This document shows, piece by piece, positions 57,944 to 64,000 of a DNA stretch of 64,000 nt. Within the stretch, counting starts at the first letter, position 1. Each line of letters begins with the position of its first letter. A program made the position numbers and the translations under genes. The notes below the pieces were generated by a model, which searched no databases, was not told the origin of the DNA, and worked only from the letters and a program-made list of their open reading frames with translations. The DNA is from Microlunatus panaciterrae (lineage in GTDB: Bacteria; Actinomycetota; Actinomycetes; Propionibacteriales; Propionibacteriaceae), in contig NZ_JAFBCF010000001.1 of assembly GCF_016907535.1 (NCBI RefSeq), positions 2,418,001-2,482,000 on the forward strand, read 5' to 3'.

Positions 57944-58033
57944 CGGTTTCCCAAGTCAACTAGGGATTCGGTCACTTGACGGGGCAAATCTGCCTGGCCC
58001 TGTGACGGTTTCCCTAGTTGACTAGGGAAACCG
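57944..58033. repeat. Structured intergenic repeat, copy 1
   Basis: A 36-bp core (57971-58006) bounded by GTCAC and GTGAC carries GGGGCAAAT and CCTGGC. On its right is a perfect dyad CGGTTTCCCTAGT-TG-ACTAGGGAAACCG (58006-58033); on its left is a degenerate version (57944-57971). A second copy with the same core length lies at 60345-60416. It sits between the convergent stops of purL and the SIS gene. Confidence 0.85.
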
Positions 58034-58079
58034 ACACACCCATCACGTACGAAATATCGGATGCGAAGCGGGCCCGACG

Positions 58080-58844
58080 TCAGGGAGCGCTGGTCTTGAC
58101 CCGGTCGCCGTAGCGGTCGCGGAGAGCGTCGTTGTGTGCGTCCCCGCCCGGGATGTTGGCCGAGATCAGGATCGGTACGGGCTGCTCGGCCTCGAGCAGC
58201 AGGCCGCAGATCTCGGTCACCAGCATCTGCGCGATGAGCGTGCCGGTCAGTGACGAGGTGGCGGTGGTGTTGCCGCCGGTGGGGAGCTGCAGGGCCGCAT
58301 CACCGAAGACGCCGCCGTTGTCGATCACCACATCGGCCAGCTGATAGAGCTTCTGGCCGCTCGGGTGACGTGAGTCGATCTTGGTGGTGTGGTCCATCGA
58401 GGTCACGGCGATCAGCTTGTGACCGCGTTCCTTGACCAGCCGGGCGAGCTCGACGGTGGAGCCGTTGCCACCCGAGTTAGAGCAGATGATGAAGATGTCG
58501 GCCGGGTCGATGTGGTGCACGGCCAGCAGCCGTTCGGCCAGCGAGTCGTCCCGCTCCAGCATGGGGTCAAGCACGTCCATCGGCTCGGTGTCGCCGAAGA
58601 ACACCAGGTCCGAGATGGACAGCTTGCTGGCCGGCACCAGGCCGCCGGCGCGGCCGGCGATCTCCATCGCGAAGCTGCGCGAGTGGCCGGTTCCGAAGAC
58701 CTGGATGATCCCGTTCTTGCCGAGCTGCTGAACGATCAGCTTGGCTGCCTCCGAGATGTTGTCCTGCTGGGTCTCCACCACCTTGTTGAAGGCGTCCTGG
58801 AGGAGCTGAACTGCGGTCTTCTGGTTGATTCTTGGGTGGCTCAT
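58080..58844 (-). CDS. SIS-domain sugar-phosphate-binding protein (UPF0309-like)
   Basis: 254 residues, a single SIS domain. QVFGTGHSRSFAMEIAGRAG and IFIICSNSGGNGSTVELARL are the phosphosugar-binding loops; the full pattern (FGTGHS...AGGLVP...ISNSG.N) resembles UPF0309/COG4821. Such proteins are related to phosphoheptose isomerases and MurNAc-6-P etherases and bind phosphosugars; the reaction is not known. ATG 58844 with AAAGAAGA upstream is chosen over an in-frame ATG at 58928. Confidence 0.88.
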   Translation of the reverse strand: MSHPRINQKTAVQLLQDAFNKVVETQQDNISEAAKLIVQQLGKNGIIQVFGTGHSRSFAMEIAGRAGGLVPASKLSISDLVFFGDTEPMDVLDPMLERDDSLAERLLAVHHIDPADIFIICSNSGGNGSTVELARLVKERGHKLIAVTSMDHTTKIDSRHPSGQKLYQLADVVIDNGGVFGDAALQLPTGGNTTATSSLTGTLIAQMLVTEICGLLLEAEQPVPILISANIPGGDAHNDALRDRYGDRVKTSAP

Positions 58845-58974
58845 TGTTCTTCTTTCGTCGATCAGTGGGCCCAACGTCTGGGATTCGGGCCCGGACCAGA
58901 GTAAGCCCCCGACCGGCGAATCGTTCATTCGAGCCCATCTGATCCGGGCCGCGACGCTCGCCTAGGCTCGGGCC

Positions 58975-60348
58975 ATGGATCTTCGTGCCGCCGTCGAACG
59001 TGAGCTTCCGGGAGTCCTCGAGGACCTGAGACGCCTGGTGGCGATCGAGTCGGTCAGCGCCGACCCCGCCAGGGCCGCCGAGGTGCAGCGCAGCGCCGAC
59101 ACGGTGGCTGCGCTGCTGACGGCTCTGGGCAGTCCGGACGTACGGGTGGTGGCCGAGGGCGGCGCGCCGGCGGTGATCGCCCGGTTCCCCGCCCCGCCGG
59201 GGATGCCCACGGTCTGCCTCTACGCCCACCACGACGTACAGCCGACCGGTGATCCGGCGAGCTGGGACACCTCGCCGTTCGTGGCGACCGAACGAGGCGA
59301 CCGGCTGTTCGGGCGCGGCGCGGCCGACGACAAGGGCGGCCTTGCGGTCCATCTGGCTGCACTCCGGGCCTTCGGTGGCCGGCCGCCGGTGGGCGTCACC
59401 CTGTTCGTCGAGGGCGAGGAGGAGGTCGGGTCACCGTCCCTGACGCGACTGCTGGACGCCCATCACGCCCAGCTCGCCTCGGATGTGTTCGTCATCGCCG
59501 ACTCGAGCAACTGGTCGGTGGGGGAGCCCGCGTTCACCACCACCCTGCGCGGCCTGGCGGAGTGTGTGGTCGAGGTACGGACCCTCGACCACGCGGTGCA
59601 CTCGGGCATGTACGGCGGGGTCGTGCCGGATGCGCTGACCGTGCTCTGCCGGCTGTTGGCGACTTTGCACGACGACGCCGGCACGGTGGCGGTGGCAGGT
59701 CTGCACTCCGGCCCGGGTCCGGATCTGCACTATCCCGATGACAGGTTCCGGGCCGAGTCCGGGATCCTCGACGGCGTCTCCTATCTCGGCCAGGGCACCC
59801 TGGTGGAGCGGCTGTGGGACCAGCCGGCGATAGCGGTGATCGGGATCGATGCGACCTCGGTGGCCGACGCCTCCAACACCCTGGTGCCCAGCGCCCGGGC
59901 CAAGATCAGCCTGCGGGTCGCGCCCGGCGACGACGCCGGCAGGGCCCTGCAGCGGCTGACCGAGCATCTGGAGCAGCACGCGCCCTGGGGGGCCAAGGTG
60001 ACCGTGACGCCGGGTGAGATCGGGGAACCCTCGGTGATCGGCTTCGAGGGGCCGTACGCCGAGGCGGCCCGGGCCGCCTTCACGCAGGCCTGGGGCCGGG
60101 AACCGGTGTTCGTCGGGCAGGGCGGCTCCATCCCGATGGTGGCCGAGTTCGCGCAGGCCTTCGCCGACGCCACCGTACTGGTGACCGCTGTGGTCGATCC
60201 GGACTCGCGGATGCACGGGGCGAACGAGTCGCTGCATCTGGGCGACTTCGCCGCCGCCTGCCTGGCCGAGGCCCTCCTCCTGCAGCGGATCGCCGACCAC
60301 GCCGCCGCTGACCCGGTACACGGGCTAGCTGACCCCGTACACGGCTAG
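58975..60348 (+). CDS. M20-family metallopeptidase (dipeptidase)
   Basis: 457 residues. Zinc ligands and catalytic residues: His in YAHHDVQP, Asp in GRGAADDKGG, Glu-Glu in VEGEEEVGS, Asp in IADSSNW and His in RMHGANESLHLGDF. The dimerisation lid is about 190-330. It should hydrolyse dipeptides (PM20D/CNDP-like). Start ATG lies six bases after TAGGCT (58963-58968), probably leaderless. The tail reads ADPVHGLADPVHG from a 20-bp tandem duplication, and the TAG stop lies inside the intergenic repeat at 60345. Confidence 0.93.
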   Translation: MDLRAAVERELPGVLEDLRRLVAIESVSADPARAAEVQRSADTVAALLTALGSPDVRVVAEGGAPAVIARFPAPPGMPTVCLYAHHDVQPTGDPASWDTSPFVATERGDRLFGRGAADDKGGLAVHLAALRAFGGRPPVGVTLFVEGEEEVGSPSLTRLLDAHHAQLASDVFVIADSSNWSVGEPAFTTTLRGLAECVVEVRTLDHAVHSGMYGGVVPDALTVLCRLLATLHDDAGTVAVAGLHSGPGPDLHYPDDRFRAESGILDGVSYLGQGTLVERLWDQPAIAVIGIDATSVADASNTLVPSARAKISLRVAPGDDAGRALQRLTEHLEQHAPWGAKVTVTPGEIGEPSVIGFEGPYAEAARAAFTQAWGREPVFVGQGGSIPMVAEFAQAFADATVLVTAVVDPDSRMHGANESLHLGDFAAACLAEALLLQRIADHAAADPVHGLADPVHG

Positions 60349-60416
60349 GGAAACTGTCACAGAGCGGGGCAGATTTCCCTGGCTTCGTGACAGTTTCCCA
60401 AGTCGACTTGGGAAAC
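60345..60416. repeat. Structured intergenic repeat, copy 2
   Basis: The core 60356-60391 is 36 bp, as in copy 1, with GTCAC/GTGAC ends (here extended to CTGTCAC/GTGACAG), GGGGCAGAT and CCTGGC. The right dyad GTTTCCCAAGT-CG-ACTTGGGAAAC (60393-60416) is perfect. The left dyad is reduced to CTAGGGAAAC (60345-60354) and contributes the stop codon of the M20 peptidase gene. Confidence 0.85.
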
Positions 60417-60494
60417 CGCGGCGGGAAAACGGCCACACCGAGCCCGCTCAAGCCGCCGCCGCGGGCGACGGGAGGGCGGAAGCGCTCAGCGCGG

Positions 60495-60500
60495 TAGGCT
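60495..60500 (+). promoter_or_regulatory. purF: Leaderless -10 box of purF
   Basis: TAGGCT ends seven bases before the purF GTG (60508). No Shine-Dalgarno is visible. The same hexamer precedes purD and the M20 peptidase gene. Confidence 0.55.
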
Positions 60501-60507
60501 AGGCCGC

Positions 60508-62052
60508 GTGCCAGGTGCAGATGGTCGGTTGACCCATGATCTTGACCCCCACGATCGTGGCCCCCAGGACGCCTGCGGAGTCTTCGGCGTGTGGGCCCCG
60601 GGCGAGGAGGTCGCCAAGCTGGCCTACTTCGGGCTCTACGCCCTGCAGCATCGTGGCCAGGAGTCGGCCGGTATCGCCGTCAGCAACGGTTCCCAGATCA
60701 TGGTCTTCAAGGACATGGGCCTGGTGTCCCAGGTCTTCGACGAGTCCACCCTCAACTCGCTGCGCGGGCATCTGGCGATCGGGCATGCGCGCTATTCGAC
60801 CACCGGTGCCAGCATCTGGAAGAACGCCCAGCCGACCTTCCGGCCGACGGCATCGGGGGGCATCGCCCTCGGTCATAACGGCAACCTCACCAACACGGTC
60901 GAACTGGAGTCCTGGCTCGGCGAGCGGGACCAGCCCGGTGAGACGCTGGTGCCCGGGGCGCTTGGCAATGAGGCCACCAACGACACCTCGCTGATCACGG
61001 CGCTGATGACCACCTACCCCGAGCTCAGCATCGAGGCGGCCGCCAAGGAGGTGCTCCCGCATCTGAAGGGCGCGTTCAGCCTGGTCTTCATGGACGAGGA
61101 GACGCTCTATGCGGCCCGTGACCCGCAGGGCATTCGGCCGCTGGTCCTCGGCCGGCTGGAGCGCGGCTGGGTGGTCGCCAGCGAGACCGCCGCCCTGGAC
61201 ATCGTGGGCGCCTCGTTCATCCGCGAGATCGAGCCGGGCGAGATGATCGCCGTCGACGCGTCCGGTCTGCGCAGCAGTCATTTCGCGCCGCCGGCACCGA
61301 AGGGCTGCATCTTCGAGTTCGTCTACCTGGCCCGGCCCGACACCACCATCTCGGGCAAACGGGTGCACTCGGTGCGGGTCGAGGTGGGCCGGACGCTGGC
61401 CAGGGAGTACCCGGCCGACGCCGATCTGGTGATCCCGGTGCCGGAGTCGGGCACGCCGGCCGCCATCGGGTACGCCGAGGCGTCCGGCATCCCCTACGGC
61501 CTCGGGCTGGTGAAGAACTCCTACGTCGGGCGCACCTTCATCCAGCCGAGCCAGACGATCCGTCAGCTGGGCATCAGGCTCAAGCTCAACCCGCTGCGGG
61601 ATGTGATCGCCGGCAAGCGGCTGGTCGTGGTCGACGACTCGATCGTGCGCGGCAACACCCAGCGGGCGCTGGTGCGGATGCTGCGCGAGGCGGGTGCCGC
61701 CGAGGTGCACGTCCGGATCTCCTCGCCGCCGGTGAAATGGCCGTGCTTCTATGGCATCGACTTCGCCAGCCGGGCCGAGCTGATCGCGACCGGGCTGAAC
61801 ACTGACGAGGTCTGCCGTTCCATCGGTGCCGACTCGCTCGGCTATGTCACTCTCGACGGCCTGGTCGCCGCCACCGAGCTGGCCAAGGACGACCTGTGCC
61901 GGGCCTGCTTCGACGGCGTCTACCCGGTCGAGCTGCCGCTCAGCGAACGACTGGGGAAGACGGCTGTGGACGAGCAGACGCGCACCGACGCGGACGGCCT
62001 GGCCACCGCGGCGGCCGGGGTCGGCGCCTCCGACGCGCTCAGCCGCCCATAG
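60508..62052 (+). CDS. purF: Amidophosphoribosyltransferase
   Basis: 514 residues. A 22-residue propeptide precedes the N-terminal nucleophile Cys23 (DACGVFGVW). The glutaminase domain is followed by a PRPP loop VVVDDSIVRGNT. Four Cys positioned as in the B. subtilis-type [4Fe-4S] enzyme are visible: KGCIFEF, WPCFYG and the pair DDLCRACFDG. It makes phosphoribosylamine from PRPP and glutamine, the committed step of purine synthesis. purM follows 32 bp later. Confidence 0.97.
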   Translation: MPGADGRLTHDLDPHDRGPQDACGVFGVWAPGEEVAKLAYFGLYALQHRGQESAGIAVSNGSQIMVFKDMGLVSQVFDESTLNSLRGHLAIGHARYSTTGASIWKNAQPTFRPTASGGIALGHNGNLTNTVELESWLGERDQPGETLVPGALGNEATNDTSLITALMTTYPELSIEAAAKEVLPHLKGAFSLVFMDEETLYAARDPQGIRPLVLGRLERGWVVASETAALDIVGASFIREIEPGEMIAVDASGLRSSHFAPPAPKGCIFEFVYLARPDTTISGKRVHSVRVEVGRTLAREYPADADLVIPVPESGTPAAIGYAEASGIPYGLGLVKNSYVGRTFIQPSQTIRQLGIRLKLNPLRDVIAGKRLVVVDDSIVRGNTQRALVRMLREAGAAEVHVRISSPPVKWPCFYGIDFASRAELIATGLNTDEVCRSIGADSLGYVTLDGLVAATELAKDDLCRACFDGVYPVELPLSERLGKTAVDEQTRTDADGLATAAAGVGASDALSRP

Positions 62053-62084
62053 GCTCACCGCCACCGAACTGCGAAGGGACGCTT

Positions 62085-63179
62085 GTGAGCGAGACCACAC
62101 CCGACAACGGGACCGGCAGGTCGGCGTACGCCGCCGCCGGCGTCGACATCGAGGCAGGGGAGCGCGCCGTCGACCTGATGAAGGAGTGGGTGGCCAAGAC
62201 CCGGCGGCCCGAGGTGCGCGGTGGGCTGGGCGGCTTCGCCGGACTCTTCGACGCCAGCGCCCTCGCCCGGTATCGTCACCCGCTGCTGGCCACCTCCACC
62301 GACGGAGTCGGCACCAAGGTCGCGATCGCCCAGGCGATGGGTGTCCATGACACCATCGGCTTCGACCTGGTCGGGATGGTGGTGGACGACCTGGTGGTGT
62401 GCGGTGCGGAGCCACTGTTCATGACCGACTACATCGCCTGTGGCAGGGTCGACCCGGACCGGATCGCTGCGGTCGTCAAGGGGATCGCCGAGGCGTGCGT
62501 CGCCGCCGGCTGCGCCCTGATCGGTGGCGAGACCGCAGAGCATCCCGGGCTGCTGCAGCCAGACGAGTATGACGTGGCCGGCGCCGCCACCGGTGTGGTG
62601 GAGGCTGACCGGCTGCTCGGTCCCGACCGGGTCGTGACCGGCGACGTTGCGCTGGCGCTGGCCTCCTCCGGGCTGCACTCCAACGGCTACTCGCTGGTCC
62701 GGCACATCCTGCTGGAACTGGCGGGGTGGACCCTGGACCGGGAGGTGCCCGAGCTGGGCGGTGCGCTGGGCCCAGAGCTGCTGACCCCGACCAGGGTGTA
62801 CGCGCTGGACTGCCTGACGCTCATCGACGCGGTCGAGGTGCACGCGATGAGCCACGTCACCGGCGGAGGCCTGGCCAACAACCTCAGTCGGGTACTGCCG
62901 ACCGGAGTCCAGGTGACCGTGGACCGCTCCAGCTGGCGTCCGGCGCCGATCTTCGACCTGGTGCAGTCCGTCGGACAGGTGTCCCAGCCCGATCTCGAGG
63001 CCACCCTCAACATGGGCGTCGGGATGGTCGCGTTGCTGCCGGCCGATGCGGCGGACGGCGCCATCGACCTGCTCGCCGAGCGGGGGATGAAGGCCTGGGT
63101 GTGCGGCCAGGTCGAGGCCGCGGACGTCCCGTCAGCCCCGGGATCGGTGCGGCTGGTGGGGCAACACGCGTCCCAATAA
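62085..63179 (+). CDS. purM: AIR synthetase (FGAM cyclo-ligase)
   Basis: 364 residues. RSAYAAAGVDIEAGERAVDL, LLATSTDGVGTKVAIAQAMG, DLVGMVVDDLVVCGAEPLF and GGETAEHPG are PurM signatures. It closes the imidazole ring of FGAM to AIR. The start is GTG 62085 with GAAGGGA upstream; the frame runs open further left through purF, but the PurM homology starts here. purF-purM-DUF3073 is a common actinobacterial order. Confidence 0.96.
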   Translation: MSETTPDNGTGRSAYAAAGVDIEAGERAVDLMKEWVAKTRRPEVRGGLGGFAGLFDASALARYRHPLLATSTDGVGTKVAIAQAMGVHDTIGFDLVGMVVDDLVVCGAEPLFMTDYIACGRVDPDRIAAVVKGIAEACVAAGCALIGGETAEHPGLLQPDEYDVAGAATGVVEADRLLGPDRVVTGDVALALASSGLHSNGYSLVRHILLELAGWTLDREVPELGGALGPELLTPTRVYALDCLTLIDAVEVHAMSHVTGGGLANNLSRVLPTGVQVTVDRSSWRPAPIFDLVQSVGQVSQPDLEATLNMGVGMVALLPADAADGAIDLLAERGMKAWVCGQVEAADVPSAPGSVRLVGQHASQ

Positions 63180-63292
63180 GTGTCCCGAGATTTGCACCCT
63201 TGAAGTCATTGGGTAGCCTGTCTCTCACGACATTAATCAACCTGAGCCGCGGCTAGGCCGCTGGCGGACAAATGCGAGGGGGTCGACCCGAT

Positions 63293-63517
63293 ATGGGGCG
63301 CGGCCGTGCAAAGGCGAAGCAGACGAAGGTTGCTCGCGAACTGAAGTATCGCTCATTCGAGACGGACTTTACGTCGCTGGAACGCGAACTTCGGGGAGAC
63401 TCTGAGGACACCCCGGTGGTGCCTGAGGCCTATGCCGATCTGGCTGAGGAGTATGAGGAAGACCCGTACTCGTCGCCGCCGGACGAGGCGTACGGACACC
63501 TGCGCAAGTCGGGTTGA
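63293..63517 (+). CDS. DUF3073 protein
   Basis: 74 residues: a basic N terminus MGRGRAKAKQTKVARELKYR and an acidic C-terminal half (AYADLAEEYEEDPYSSPPDE). This is the DUF3073 pattern, a small actinobacterial family of unknown function usually next to purM. ATG 63293 has GAGGGGG 10 nt upstream; ATG 63272 in frame is before that ribosome site. A strong terminator follows. Confidence 0.92.
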   Translation: MGRGRAKAKQTKVARELKYRSFETDFTSLERELRGDSEDTPVVPEAYADLAEEYEEDPYSSPPDEAYGHLRKSG

Positions 63518-63525
63518 ACCATGCC

Positions 63526-63565
63526 GCGCCCTTTGATCATCTCTTCGAAGAATGATCAGGGGCGC
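63526..63565. terminator. Rho-independent terminator after DUF3073
   Basis: GCGCCC (63526-63531) and TGATCAT (63534-63540) pair with ATGATCA (63552-63558) and GGGGCGC (63559-63565) around a loop that itself holds TCT-TCGA-AGA. A pyrimidine-rich run with several T follows. It ends the purF-purM-DUF3073 unit. Confidence 0.75.
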
Positions 63566-63605
63566 ATCTCTTTCCTTGCCCTCGGCGAAGCCCTACCCTT
63601 CTCCC

Positions 63606-64000
63606 ATGACTGAGAATCGTCCGGAATATCAAGGCGGACAACCAGACCCGGCAGCCACCCCATCACAGGACGGCGGAGGCCAGCCGTACGGTGCGCCAGG
63701 CTACGACCAGGGACAGTACGGCCAGGGCGCCTATGGTCAGCCGCAGGGTGGATACCCTCCCCAGGGAGACTACGGTCAGCAGCCGTACACCCAGCCGCAG
63801 CCGTACGCCCAGCCGCAGCAGTACGCCCAGCCGCAGCAGTACTACGGCGGCCAGCCGCCGGTGGCCGGGCAGCCACCCGTGTCGGCGTCGGACGAGAAGC
63901 TCTGGTCGATCCTCGCGCACATCTCGATCCCGTTCGTCGGGTTCGTCGGCCCACTGGTCGTCTACCTGATCTACAAGGATCGCAGCCAGTGGCTGAAGGA
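63606..64000 (+). CDS. DUF4870-domain membrane protein (5' part)
   Basis: The gene runs off the right edge; 131 codons are present. Residues 1-95 are low complexity, rich in Gln, Pro, Gly and Tyr with QPYxQPQ repeats. From about 98 the sequence DEKLWSILAHISIPFVGFVG, then PLVVYLIYKDRSQW, is a DUF4870 (Tic20-like) start with its first helix. Function unknown. ATG 63606 lies six bases after TACCCT (63594-63599), another leaderless pattern. Confidence 0.88.
   Translation, partial: MTENRPEYQGGQPDPAATPSQDGGGQPYGAPGYDQGQYGQGAYGQPQGGYPPQGDYGQQPYTQPQPYAQPQQYAQPQQYYGGQPPVAGQPPVSASDEKLWSILAHISIPFVGFVGPLVVYLIYKDRSQWLK

Overview
The window is 64 kb of high-GC chromosomal DNA with dense genes, many GTG and one TTG start, and ATGA stop-start overlaps. 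DUF3073, DUF3151, DUF5995, DUF6498, DUF2510 and a class E sortase all point to a free-living actinobacterium. A Propionibacteriales member (Microlunatus-like) is my best guess, but that is inference. I saw no rRNA, tRNA, phage, transposase or CRISPR array.

Layout. 1-17 kb holds accessory transport and redox genes: the end of an ABC ATPase gene with altered catalytic residues, a secreted protein, two divergent P-type ATPases, a D-2-hydroxyacid dehydrogenase, a SulP transporter with a MerR regulator and a long palindromic operator, a NERD protein, an aldo/keto reductase, an ABC exporter pair, and a ferritin-like/VIT1 fusion. At 17-19.4 kb an ECF sigma factor and its zinc-finger anti-sigma factor diverge from a lipoprotein/DUF2231 pair. 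Matching ECF-type promoters (TGAACT-N16-CGTC) face both ways. 19.4-26.4 kb carries a secreted subtilisin, MFS and EamA transporters next to a tandem 30-bp repeat, and a ROK-regulated sugar isomerase/oxidoreductase operon. 26.5-38.5 kb is mostly core: sortase E, pyrE, LemA, TrmH/SpoU methyltransferase, DedA, GH27 glycosidase, GntR regulator, fba, CorA-like transporter and DUF3151.

38.5-63.5 kb is an interrupted purine cluster: purA, purD-purB, purC, purS-purQ-(membrane protein)-purL, purF-purM, then DUF3073. Together they cover most of the route from PRPP to IMP plus the AMP branch. PurN, PurE/K and PurH are not in the window. The interruptions are a LacI-regulated fructan/sucrose ABC-transporter operon with a GH32 enzyme, a three-gene ABC-2 transporter, a SIS-domain protein and an M20 peptidase. 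Two copies of a structured intergenic repeat flank the SIS/M20 segment.

A recurring regulatory theme is the apparently leaderless gene: a TANNNT-like -10 box ends 6-8 nt before the start codon and no Shine-Dalgarno sequence is visible. This is seen at more than a dozen genes, including purC, purD, purF, purL, purS, pyrE and a divergent TrmH/DedA pair whose -10 boxes overlap.
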